Positions 26,498-35,297 of a stretch of DNA of 64,000 nt are shown here, piece after piece. The stretch spans positions 1,550,001-1,614,000 of the forward strand of contig NC_019745.1 of the NCBI RefSeq assembly GCF_000317555.1. Direction: 5' to 3'. This stretch comes from Gloeocapsa sp. PCC 7428. Lineage in GTDB: Bacteria; Cyanobacteriota; Cyanobacteriia; Cyanobacteriales; Chroococcidiopsidaceae. A model generated the notes under the pieces. That model worked only from the letters and a program-made list of their open reading frames with translations, had not been told where the DNA came from and did no database searches. The first letter of the stretch is position 1; each line of letters starts with the position of its first letter. A program made the position numbers and the translations under genes.

Positions 26498-28159
26498 ATG
26501 AAGACTCCTGTGATTGCTATTGGCTTAGATGCGGCAGATAATTCGCTGATTGAGGCATGGATGTCTCAAGGTCATCTCAAAAATCTTTGTCGCCTTCGCC
26601 AGCAGGGAACTTATACCCATTTACGCAATTTTGACCACTACAGAGCCGAGACGCCCTGGACAACTTTTTTGACAGGTTGTTCTCCGCAGAAAACAGGTTA
26701 TTGGGCACCTGTAAAATTGCGTCAAGGCAGCTATGACATTACAGAAATTGGTGCGTACGATTTTACGGAATATCCTCCGTTTTACGCGCTTAACGAAAAC
26801 TACCGAGTCGCAATTTTTGACGTACCGCACTCCCGACCCAGCGAACGAGTCAACGGGATACAGGTTCATGCTTGGGGAGCGCACTCTCCCTTAGCATCGA
26901 CCGAATCACAACCGCCACAAGTGTTGCACGAGCTAGAACGTCAACATGGTAAACATCCCACCTTACACAAAGATTTTGCTAGCTGTTTAGATATTTCTGC
27001 TTTGCACCGTCTCAGTCAAGGGCTGATAACAGGAATCTCTCGTCGCGCTGCTATTTGTCAAGATTTGCTGCAACGAGAATCATGGGACTTATTTTTAACA
27101 GCCTTTGGTGAAACTCATTCAGCAGCACATTATTTCTGGCATCTTAGTCAACCAGATCACCCTTTATACTCCTTATTAGCTGATACGACTGACGATCCTC
27201 TACTCGCAGTTTTCAAAGCTGTCGATCAAGCGATCGGTGAAATCTTAACGCAAGTACCGGAGAATGCTTATGTCCTGGTGTTTTCTGGACACGGTATGGG
27301 TAGCAACGTCATGGATCTTCCCAGTATGGTGTTTCTACCAGAACTGCTGTATCGATTTAACTTTCCAGGTCGAATAGGAATAGCCGCAGGCGAATTAGAA
27401 ACACCTCTTGCACCACCATTGATAACAGGACGTGCTCAGCGAGGTTCTCTCGGAGCACTTTGGAGTTTAAAGTACGATCGCAACCCATTGCGAAGCTTCT
27501 TGCGGAAAAATACTCCAGGTAAAATCTTTGGTCGCTTAGAGCCATATCTTAACTATTTCCAACAACCAGATTTAGTTTCTCCGTTTCAATTACAGCAGCA
27601 ATCTGAGCCTCTGTACTATCAACCAGCACTTTGGTATAAACCTTTGTGGTCGCAAATGAAAGCGTTTGCACTACCAAGCTTTTCTGAAGGATATATTCGG
27701 ATTAATCTACAAGGAAGAGAACCCACAGGAATTGTTACAACCGCCGAATATGAAGCAGTATGCGATGAACTGAGCCAACATCTGTATCGGCTCATCGATG
27801 CGCGCACGGGTAAGCCAATGGTTAAACAGGTCATTCGTACGCGTCAAGATGCCACTGATAACGATCCTAAGTTACCTGATGCTGATTTAGTCGTGATTTG
27901 GCAAGAAGAACACGCAACAGATGTCGTCGATAGCCCTACTTTTGGACGGATTGGACCTGTTCCTTATTTCCGCACAGGCAGCCATCGTTCCAGAGGCTTT
28001 TTCTTAGCAAAAGGTCCAGATATTGTTCCTGGTTCTAGTTTACCAGTAGGTCATGCACTCGATTTAGCACCGACAATTCTCAACCTTATGGGTGCTGCAA
28101 TTCCTGAATATTGTGAAGGTAACTCAATGTTGAAAACAGCCTCTGCGTTGGTCGGCTAA
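26498..28159 (+). CDS. AlkP-superfamily phosphodiesterase / nucleotide pyrophosphatase-like
   Basis: The product has 553 residues from ATG 26498, chosen because VIAIGLDAADNSLIE follows directly; a GTG frame to 26432 adds an unlikely leader. Asp11 and the threonine-rich ETPWTTFLTG (residues 51-60) match the metal site and nucleophile of type I phosphodiesterases, and VFSGHGMGSN supplies further metal ligands. GSHRSRGFFLAKGPDI and LDLAPTILNLMG are typical of the family C-terminus. There is no signal peptide. Such proteins cleave phosphodiester or pyrophosphate bonds or transfer phospho-groups to glycans. In this cluster it may recycle nucleotide sugars or modify the polymer. Confidence 0.85.
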   Translation: MKTPVIAIGLDAADNSLIEAWMSQGHLKNLCRLRQQGTYTHLRNFDHYRAETPWTTFLTGCSPQKTGYWAPVKLRQGSYDITEIGAYDFTEYPPFYALNENYRVAIFDVPHSRPSERVNGIQVHAWGAHSPLASTESQPPQVLHELERQHGKHPTLHKDFASCLDISALHRLSQGLITGISRRAAICQDLLQRESWDLFLTAFGETHSAAHYFWHLSQPDHPLYSLLADTTDDPLLAVFKAVDQAIGEILTQVPENAYVLVFSGHGMGSNVMDLPSMVFLPELLYRFNFPGRIGIAAGELETPLAPPLITGRAQRGSLGALWSLKYDRNPLRSFLRKNTPGKIFGRLEPYLNYFQQPDLVSPFQLQQQSEPLYYQPALWYKPLWSQMKAFALPSFSEGYIRINLQGREPTGIVTTAEYEAVCDELSQHLYRLIDARTGKPMVKQVIRTRQDATDNDPKLPDADLVVIWQEEHATDVVDSPTFGRIGPVPYFRTGSHRSRGFFLAKGPDIVPGSSLPVGHALDLAPTILNLMGAAIPEYCEGNSMLKTASALVG

Positions 28160-28326
28160 AAACACCATATAGAACCTTACATCAAGTATAAATTGTCATT
28201 CTGAGTGAAACGTTTGTGCGATGCTTCGTGATGCGTTGCTGCACTCAACATGACAAACCAAAGATCGTTCCACAATCAGCAACGCTAAACCTACTTTTGT
28301 TCACTAGTTAATCAAGATCAACCAAC

Positions 28327-29715
28327 ATGACAGAAACTTTAAGAATTCCTCGTTTTGTGCCGACAAACTTGAATTGGAAGGCTTTGAATTATCTAGGTTT
28401 GGGTATAGTCAATGCGACTATTTGGGGCATCGCTTTTTTTTATTTGCAAACTGCACCACGCACATACACGAGTTCTTGGACAGTTGCCTTGCCTAAAGGC
28501 GGTGAGCAAGCTAATGTTAACTTACCTGGGATTGGAACCGCTTCTTCATCTGCTCAGTCGCCATACAGTAGTAAATATGACGATCCCCGCGCCAACTATC
28601 AATATATCGCTACAACCCAGCCTGTACTAGAAGTTGCAGCTAGCAAGCTGAATATGGATGTAGATGACTTTGGCGAACCTCGAATCAAGCTTATGGATGA
28701 TACAATGCTTCTCCAGTTTGAATTTGAGGGAACAACCCCCAATGAAGCACAGCTAAAATCTTTAGCTCTGCATGAAGCTTTAGAGGAAAGACTCAACGAA
28801 CTCAGAACTCAAGAAGCGGCTCAAAAAGATGTTAGGCTACAATCTGCCCTTTCTACAGCAGGGCAAAAGCTAAAAGAAGCTCAGCAGCGCCTTTCTACTT
28901 TTCAAGCTCGTTCGGAATTAAACTCTGACAATCAAATTGCCCAGCTTTCTTCTAATATTGAAGCTTTGCGCAAAGAGCAAGTTCAAATAATCGCACAACA
29001 TCAATTGTCAGACGCTCGTTTGCAGCAACTATCAACGACTTTAGCGCTATCACCGCAACAAGCGGCAGAGGCTTTTAACCTGCAAACTGATCCCTACTTT
29101 CAACAAATTTTAAGTGACAACGGGAAGTCTAGTGCTACTTTAGTCGATTTAAACTCGCGACTAACACCCAATAATCCGTCAGTGATTAACGAGCAAGAGA
29201 AACAAGCAGCTTCTCAGACAGCAATGTTAGCACGCAGTCAGGCACTGCTTAATAAACCCGTAACTGTAGAATACTTAGAGCAACTTAACCTCAATAACAG
29301 CCCATCGCGACAGCAGTTGCTACATACGTTAGTTTCAGTGCAAGCAGATAAACAAGGACTACAGTCGCAAGCACTCGAATTAGATAGACAAATGGGAATA
29401 CTTGAGAATCGGCTCAAAGCTTTGACGCAGCAACAAATTGTAGAAAATAACCTCCGGCGAGATGTACAAATTGCAGAGGCAATCTTCTCCTCAACAATCA
29501 CTCAACTCGATCTTCGCAGTTCTGATGTCTTTGGTTCTTATCCTCAAATTCAATTAATCGAAGAACCAAGCTTACCAACCTCGCCGAGTTCGCCTAAATC
29601 ATTCTATGTTTTTGCAGGTGCTAGCTTTGCTTCTCTATTTTTGACTACTGGACTCATACTCTTCGGGCTAAGTCAGTCCCCCTCAAGACTTCCTAGACAA
29701 GTTGAGCCAGCTTAA
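28327..29715 (+). CDS. Wzz/GumC-like polysaccharide chain-length or export protein, without kinase
   Basis: This 462-residue protein has a membrane helix at 22-40, a long periplasmic part and a second helix near 426-448. That is the layout of the polysaccharide co-polymerase family. Residues about 160-400 are rich in heptads (AAQKDVRLQSALSTAGQKL and similar) and should form the extended coiled coil. PSLPTSPSSPKSF before the last helix is the proline-rich segment of Wzz/Wzc proteins. No Walker motif or tyrosine cluster follows, so the cytoplasmic kinase of Wzc is absent. It should set polymer length together with the polymerase encoded next. Confidence 0.85.
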   Translation: MTETLRIPRFVPTNLNWKALNYLGLGIVNATIWGIAFFYLQTAPRTYTSSWTVALPKGGEQANVNLPGIGTASSSAQSPYSSKYDDPRANYQYIATTQPVLEVAASKLNMDVDDFGEPRIKLMDDTMLLQFEFEGTTPNEAQLKSLALHEALEERLNELRTQEAAQKDVRLQSALSTAGQKLKEAQQRLSTFQARSELNSDNQIAQLSSNIEALRKEQVQIIAQHQLSDARLQQLSTTLALSPQQAAEAFNLQTDPYFQQILSDNGKSSATLVDLNSRLTPNNPSVINEQEKQAASQTAMLARSQALLNKPVTVEYLEQLNLNNSPSRQQLLHTLVSVQADKQGLQSQALELDRQMGILENRLKALTQQQIVENNLRRDVQIAEAIFSSTITQLDLRSSDVFGSYPQIQLIEEPSLPTSPSSPKSFYVFAGASFASLFLTTGLILFGLSQSPSRLPRQVEPA

Positions 29716-29845
29716 TCACTGTACCAAGCTGGCAAAGGTAAAACAGTTTAAGTGCGATCGCTTATACTTGCAACGTCATTTTCTAAGCAAGTGAGGTGAC
29801 GCGAAAGTAAGTTTCGTCAATGATTTTAGACAATCACTTGTGCCA

Positions 29846-31114
29846 ATGAAACCTTGTAATTTTGAAGAGAAAGTAATTTGGTATTCTATTCTGGGTACTT
29901 ACGGGTTCTATTTTACTGGCTTACTTTACTACGTTCCACCCGCGATCGCTTGGATACTCGCTTGTTATCTTATTAAAAAGCTGTGGCTGCAAAAAAACAA
30001 TGCATTTGAAGCTGACAAGATCGCTATCCCTTGGGAAGTTTGGGTGTGGATTATTGCAATGGCAGCGATAGAATTTGCCACGATCTTTGGTCATGCCGAT
30101 TTCAATTTGGGAAAAGCAAGTCTCATAAAAGCTACGTTCGGTTGGGCTAAAGGATGGGCACTTCTAGCCATATTTCCTCTAATTGGCTGCTTAAATATTA
30201 GACCAAAATTAGTTTGTCGCGCTGTTTGCCTTTTAAGTCTTCAATCTCTCGTTTATCTAGTTTTTTGCTATTTCGCATCATTAGTTAGCCTAAATATTTC
30301 TTATACTGCCCCCCTGAATTTTTTTGGTGGGGCAAGATTAGGTTTTTTCGTAACTTTGTATACCATTGAAAATGGCTGGCTTCGCCTTCCTTTATTTGCC
30401 CCTTGGGCTACTGTTATTGGGTTTGTTGGCAATGTATTTTTACCTTTATGTCTTTTAGAAAAAGACCGAAGACTGCGATGGATTGGAATCGTTGCCTCAA
30501 TTCTGATGTGTTGGTTTTCTGGTTCTAGAGTCAATATGTTAGCTCTACCTACAGCCTGGATCGCTACGCAAGTTCTATCTAGTTTCCAGCGCCCATTTTT
30601 TTGGCTGACAGCTGGTTTTTCAAGTTTAATTACTGGATTATTAGCACCAAGTTTAATTAATGCGATCGCATCATTTAAACATTGGATGCGGAGTTTGCGT
30701 GCCAATTCTAACAGCGATCGCGAAGCTTTAGACAGAATTGCTATCCGACGTTGGGCAGAAGCACCAATTACTGGTCATGGTGTTACCGATTCAGGTCCTA
30801 GTAGGATTGTAGATGTCAATATTGGTACTCATAATAATTGGACTGGATTATTATTTATTAATGGAATTGTCGGTGTTCTAGCGCTTGGTGTGTCTTTGGT
30901 CTGTAGTTTTATAAGCTTAGTTGTTCGTTCCCAAGAAAGCCAAACAGCTAAAAGTGCGCTTCACATTCTCTTAATTATATTTTGCAATACATTTGTTGAT
31001 AGCCTCAATATGACTGCCTATCTCGTAGCTCCTAGTTTAATTTTTCTTGGTGCTGTCTTTCGGGAGCCTTTACAGAAACAGGAAAGGAGATTACTATTAC
31101 CAATTTCTAATTAA
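29846..31114 (+). CDS. Wzy/O-antigen-ligase-like polysaccharide polymerase
   Basis: A polytopic membrane protein of 422 residues from ATG 29846; GTG 29840 is a near alternative. I count about ten hydrophobic segments. The conserved periplasmic loop appears as RRWAEAPITGHGVTDSGP followed by GTHNNWTGLLFINGIVG, which matches the Wzy_C signature where a GHG...H-N region precedes the last helices. It would join lipid-linked repeat units at the outer face of the cytoplasmic membrane. It follows the Wzz-like gene by 130 bases. Confidence 0.85.
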   Translation: MKPCNFEEKVIWYSILGTYGFYFTGLLYYVPPAIAWILACYLIKKLWLQKNNAFEADKIAIPWEVWVWIIAMAAIEFATIFGHADFNLGKASLIKATFGWAKGWALLAIFPLIGCLNIRPKLVCRAVCLLSLQSLVYLVFCYFASLVSLNISYTAPLNFFGGARLGFFVTLYTIENGWLRLPLFAPWATVIGFVGNVFLPLCLLEKDRRLRWIGIVASILMCWFSGSRVNMLALPTAWIATQVLSSFQRPFFWLTAGFSSLITGLLAPSLINAIASFKHWMRSLRANSNSDREALDRIAIRRWAEAPITGHGVTDSGPSRIVDVNIGTHNNWTGLLFINGIVGVLALGVSLVCSFISLVVRSQESQTAKSALHILLIIFCNTFVDSLNMTAYLVAPSLIFLGAVFREPLQKQERRLLLPISN

Positions 31115-31176
31115 ACCTTCTGTTATACAAGTACAGTTTTTGAAATTACATCAAAGTAGTTCTTAGGAGTATAATT

Positions 31177-31944
31177 ATGAAAGATTCTGTGAAAATATTG
31201 CAAACCGAGATCAGTAAAGCACAAAAAATACTCGACAAAGAACTAGCCAATAAAAGTTATTTAAAGGTGTTAGAAGTAGGCTGTGGCTCTTGTAGTCGCC
31301 TTCAGATTACTCAAAACAGAAATATGGTTGGTATTGATATTTCAGAGAAGCAACTTCAAAGAAATAATACTCTCAATGAAAAAATACAAGGGGATATACA
31401 AAGTTATAGCTTCCCACAGTCTAGTTTTGATTTAATTGTATGCTGGTGGGTTTTAGAGCATCTACCACAACCCGAAAAAGCTTTACTAAACTGCCAAAAA
31501 GCTCTCAAAGAGGATGGAATTATTATTATTGCTTCTCCTAATGTATTCTCTTTAAAGGGAATAATTACAAAGTATACACCTCATTGGTTTCATGTCTGGG
31601 CATATAGATTTATCTTTGGTCAGCAACTGGCAGGTGTTGAGGATAGGGCACCTTTTCGCACTTACTTAAAATCTTCTATTTCGGCAGCATCAATTAAGAA
31701 ATTTGCCCAAGACAATGAACTTTCGGTTGAGTATTTTAGTCCTTATGAGTCGCCCAAACAAATTAGACTCCGAAAAAAATATTTCCTTACAGGTTTCTTA
31801 TGGTGGTCAATTAAGTCAATAACTAGGTTATTGACTTTAGGCAAAATCGATGCAGAAAATACCGAATATATCACGATTTTGAAAAAGCCCACACAACAGC
31901 ACAAAATACCATCTGATAAACCTTTAGAAACTGTAGCTGTTTAA
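31177..31944 (+). CDS. Class I SAM-dependent methyltransferase
   Basis: A 255-residue methyltransferase-11 type protein. Motif I is LEVGCGSCSRL (residues 32-42), the acidic strand is MVGIDISEKQL, and FDLIVCWWVLEHLPQPEKAL with IIIIASPNVFS completes the core. AGGAG eight bases before ATG 31177 supports the start. It is the last gene before the terminator at 31983, so it closes the plus-strand run. Methylation of a terminal sugar can cap a growing polysaccharide; that role is inferred. Confidence 0.85.
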   Translation: MKDSVKILQTEISKAQKILDKELANKSYLKVLEVGCGSCSRLQITQNRNMVGIDISEKQLQRNNTLNEKIQGDIQSYSFPQSSFDLIVCWWVLEHLPQPEKALLNCQKALKEDGIIIIASPNVFSLKGIITKYTPHWFHVWAYRFIFGQQLAGVEDRAPFRTYLKSSISAASIKKFAQDNELSVEYFSPYESPKQIRLRKKYFLTGFLWWSIKSITRLLTLGKIDAENTEYITILKKPTQQHKIPSDKPLETVAV

Positions 31945-31982
31945 TAGATAAATATACTCTTAGTTAAGGATATAACAAATTA

Positions 31983-32012
31983 ACCCCAATTCAATATTGG
32001 GGTTTGTTTTTC
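31983..32012 (+). terminator. Rho-independent terminator of the exopolysaccharide run
   Basis: The stem AACCCCAAT (31983-31991) pairs with ATTGGGGTT (31997-32005) across a 5-base loop and is followed by TGTTTTT. It lies 39 bases after the methyltransferase stop and 31 bases before the end of the converging sulfotransferase gene. Confidence 0.85.
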
Positions 32013-32042
32013 CGAACTAAACTGAAGGAATTGTGCTCAACG

Positions 32043-33107
32043 TTAACCAATCACTAAACGTAATCGCCGCCAAAGATATTGAGGTATATTACTAATTCTA
32101 TTCGAGTTAGCTAATAAAGCTCGTAATCCAGCAAAAGGTAAAGTTAACCATAGCCAAATAATGAGAATAGCTGGAATCTGAACTTGCTTCTTTGTATAGC
32201 CTGCTTTGAGCAACTGCTGTCCACAGCAAAATTGAAAAATCGCAACTTCTGCATCACTAAGTTTTTCTTGCCAGCGATATGCTGGTTCGCTAGATAAACC
32301 AGAACCATTACTCCAAGAGTTTGAGTACGAGCTATTTACTAAACCAACTGTATGCATCGAGGGTTCATAATCTAAAGTCAGCCAGTTTGTTAAGGATTTA
32401 AGTGATGGCTCAGGACAGGTAACTAAATTTTCAAATTGCTGAATGTAAACACGGCTTTCCCCAAATTGATCGCGTGCCTTGAGTGCTGCATTAAGAGCCG
32501 CTTTCCAAATTAAACTAATAATTATCAAATTATACGAGTTCTTTATTCTTCGTTTTTCTGTAAGTGACTTGCTACTACTATCAGATCTCCATTGACTCTT
32601 CCAAAAGTCACGATAGGAAGCAATGACTCCTCCTGGATTACGAACCATACAAATAACTTTCGCATCAGGATAGCAATTTAAAATTTCAGCAATTTTAAAG
32701 ATATGCCTTGGTGTTTTTTCTCCAAATATAGTTTTGTTTTTCTTCTGAGCGCAAAGCTGGCAATATGCCTCAAAATAAGAATCTGTCCCACAGCCTATTT
32801 GCTGAGCTAAGGAACGTAACTCCATACGATCCATCCAGCCTTGCTCCGGATCTCCTTTTGCTTCATATGCCTTATGGGTTAGAGCAAGAAAGTAATCTTC
32901 AGTAACTTGTATCTCTTGAGAAGATAATGGTTTTTGCTCTCGCCCAGACATTTTGACACGTAAATCATCAAAATAATGAGTTTCTTTAGAGATGTAAACG
33001 TTTGAATGTTTGCTAAGAATTTGCCTCATTAAAGTTGTGCCAGAACGAGATGTTCCAACGATGAATATCATGCTCTTTTTTGCTATTTCATTTTTACTTT
33101 CTTCCAT
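32043..33107 (-). CDS. Sulfotransferase family protein
   Basis: The third PAPS-type sulfotransferase of the window, 354 residues. The phosphosulfate loop is VGTSRSGTTLMRQIL at residues 17-31, and the 3'-phosphate strand is VICMVRNPGGVIASY, near residue 162. KTPRHIFKI and the C-terminal YRWQEKLSDAEV are typical of this bacterial subfamily. Near residues 310-330 there is a hydrophobic stretch (PAILIIWLWLTLPFAGL) that could contact the membrane. It converges on the long plus-strand operon and shares its terminator region. The acceptor is presumably a sugar of the same polymer. Confidence 0.87.
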   Translation of the reverse strand: MEESKNEIAKKSMIFIVGTSRSGTTLMRQILSKHSNVYISKETHYFDDLRVKMSGREQKPLSSQEIQVTEDYFLALTHKAYEAKGDPEQGWMDRMELRSLAQQIGCGTDSYFEAYCQLCAQKKNKTIFGEKTPRHIFKIAEILNCYPDAKVICMVRNPGGVIASYRDFWKSQWRSDSSSKSLTEKRRIKNSYNLIIISLIWKAALNAALKARDQFGESRVYIQQFENLVTCPEPSLKSLTNWLTLDYEPSMHTVGLVNSSYSNSWSNGSGLSSEPAYRWQEKLSDAEVAIFQFCCGQQLLKAGYTKKQVQIPAILIIWLWLTLPFAGLRALLANSNRISNIPQYLWRRLRLVIG

Positions 33108-33365
33108 AAGTCAAAGTCCTTAATTATATCAAATATTATTAGTTTTTAGCTAAAATTATTGTTTAAGCAACTATAAAAATCTAGTGGATAATTAAGTTGC
33201 CAAAAGCAAAGGATAATGTTTATGCTTTGAAGCAAAGAAGGATTGCTATGCTGTATTCTTTTGACATTATCAAAGCTTATTTAAGAGCAGGAAACAATGT
33301 TGAAGTACCTCACATATAACTATATAAATTATATATAAGTACAGATCTATTAAAATAGATAAAAA

Positions 33366-34649
33366 TTAAGCTGCTTTATAATACGATCTACCTGAAGGAA
33401 GATAAGTAACTGATTTATCTGCAAGTAATTTTTGATAAATGTCAACTAGCTCATTGTTAAGTTTTTGTATTTCATATTGAGCTTCTACAGATTTTCGAGC
33501 AGCTAAACCGATATCTGCCCATCTTTCTGGATGTTTAATCAGATAACTTAATTTTTGGGCGATCGCCTCAGCATCACGCTCAGGAACTAAAAACCCAGAA
33601 ACACCATCTTCTACTAACTCAGAAATGCCACTATGTTTAGTTGCAACTACTGGTAAACCCATTGCCATTGCTTCTTTTAAAGTGTTGGGTATACCCTCTT
33701 GATTTCCATCTTGCGCTGTTACACTGGGAGCAACGAAAATATGTGAATTATTGAGTTCCTCAATAATCTCCTGCTGGTTTCTTTGACCTAGTAACGTGAC
33801 AACATGACTGATACCAAGATAGTGAATCAGGTGCTGTAACTCTTGTTTTAACTCACCATCGCCAATAATATAGTAATGGATATCTTTGTGTATTTGAGAT
33901 AGTTGAGCAACAGCTTCAATGCTGTACTCTATTCCTTTTTTTTCAACTAAACGACCTACGGTGATAATTTGAATCGAGTTATTAGAACGTAGATAGCGAG
34001 GCGTAAATGTGAACTTATCGCAGTCAATTCCTGATCTATGGGTAACAATCTTTTTGCTATCGTAACCACGCTTAACTAACCAAGTACGGAAATAATCGCA
34101 AACAGGAAGAAATAAGTCTCCCTTAGCTAAAAGTTGGTCGTAAACACAATCGCCATGTTGCTTGACATAGCGGCTAATATCCCAACCGCGAAAAGACGTG
34201 ACAAGTTTTCCCTGTAATGCTCCAATTTCACGTAACGTCAGAATTTCGAGCGCGTAGCACGCAAATTGACAGTGAATAATATCGTAAGGTTCTTGCTCAA
34301 GCAATGGTATTGCACTATACAGAATTTTCAAGGAAATGGCATCTCGACCATATTTGAAAAAATTAAGCGATCGCAAACAAATTAAAGGAGCTTTGTGAAA
34401 ATTGGTAAAGAGTAACGCAAAACCTTTCAATTGACGCCAAAACACGTTACTTGGTATAGCAGGAGTATAGTAGGTACGAGCGAGAAGATTATATTTTTCT
34501 ACATGGGGATGCATCTTGCAATTAGAGAGTGGATGTCGTAGAGCATAGATATCTACCTCATGTCCTCGATCGATTAAACCAGTAATTTGATTCAAGACAA
34601 AAGTTTCGGACAAAAGAGGAAAAATCCCAACAACAAAAGCAATTCTCAT
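33366..34649 (-). CDS. Glycosyltransferase family 4, colanic-acid type
   Basis: This 427-residue GT-B enzyme starts MRIAFVVGIFPLLSETFVLNQI, the opening of WcaL/AmsK-like transferases. The donor site has IITVGRLVEKKGIEYSIEAV, YYIIGDGEL, HIFVAPSVTAQDGNQEGIP and KEAMAMGLPVVATKHSG, with the E(x)7E pair in QEGIPNTLKEAM. GDGELKQEL shows typical GT4 geometry. AGGAG seven bases before the ATG supports the start. A hairpin lies about 45 bases upstream of the start. It is likely part of the same polysaccharide pathway. Confidence 0.9.
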   Translation of the reverse strand: MRIAFVVGIFPLLSETFVLNQITGLIDRGHEVDIYALRHPLSNCKMHPHVEKYNLLARTYYTPAIPSNVFWRQLKGFALLFTNFHKAPLICLRSLNFFKYGRDAISLKILYSAIPLLEQEPYDIIHCQFACYALEILTLREIGALQGKLVTSFRGWDISRYVKQHGDCVYDQLLAKGDLFLPVCDYFRTWLVKRGYDSKKIVTHRSGIDCDKFTFTPRYLRSNNSIQIITVGRLVEKKGIEYSIEAVAQLSQIHKDIHYYIIGDGELKQELQHLIHYLGISHVVTLLGQRNQQEIIEELNNSHIFVAPSVTAQDGNQEGIPNTLKEAMAMGLPVVATKHSGISELVEDGVSGFLVPERDAEAIAQKLSYLIKHPERWADIGLAARKSVEAQYEIQKLNNELVDIYQKLLADKSVTYLPSGRSYYKAA

Positions 34650-35297
34650 AATAAACTCCTAAACAACTGCAAAATTCATCTAAATAAATAAAATCCTACT
34701 AAAAGAAAGTAGGACTTTAGGAAACAGGATATTGCTACTATGCCCTTAAGTTACAAATTAAGTCGATAGAGCAAAGTTCATGTTTTATGTAAAATTGTTA
34801 GTAAGTTTTGTTATGCTAAAAAATAGTTGCCTCAAATCTAAAAGAACCAATTTTAACTACGCTTAAATTTAGTAAATAAGCAAAAACTATCTTTATATCA
34901 AAGAATAAATAGTGTGAATTTCTGAATTTGTATTCGGAACAAACACTTAAAAATATTAGTATTAAGTTCTATTCAGTAAAGCTCCCTAACGCTGTTGAAT
35001 GTAGTACAATATTTACCTAATTTTAACAAGTTAAAGCAGTCTAAGGCTGAGCAACTCAGCAATAAAACAGAGTGTAACCGAAGCGCTATTATTGAATCTA
35101 TAAAATTGAGTTTTAAATTCCAGCTTATTCAATTCAAAATTCAACATTCATAATGCAGAAATTTGCGTGGTAATGACGTTCGCATTTTCAAGAGTTAGAA
35201 TTCTATTGACAACAGATTCACGAAGGTGGTAGTTTGCCTAGCAGCGAATTCATTTGTAAAAAAAATTACCCATTTGGTACAGCGATACATGGCATAT
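34650..35297. other. Intergenic region
   Basis: These 648 AT-rich bases lie between two minus-strand genes. They hold the hairpin at 34694-34714 close to the downstream gene and probably that gene's promoter. I see no coding frame over 60 codons and no recognised RNA. Confidence 0.55.
34694..34714 (-). terminator. Leader hairpin with T-rich tail, possible attenuator
   Basis: On the minus strand TCCTACT (34714-34708) pairs with AGTAGGA (34700-34694) and is followed by TTTTATTTATTT. It sits only about 45 bases before the GT4 start codon at 34649, so it would act in that gene's leader rather than after the upstream gene, which ends about 580 bases away. Confidence 0.4.

Noticed and set aside
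28190-28265. Possible mobile fragment (TTGTCATTCTGAGTG...) between the phosphodiesterase and Wzz-like genes
   Set aside because: No second copy or matching ends were found in the window, so it cannot be supported as an element.
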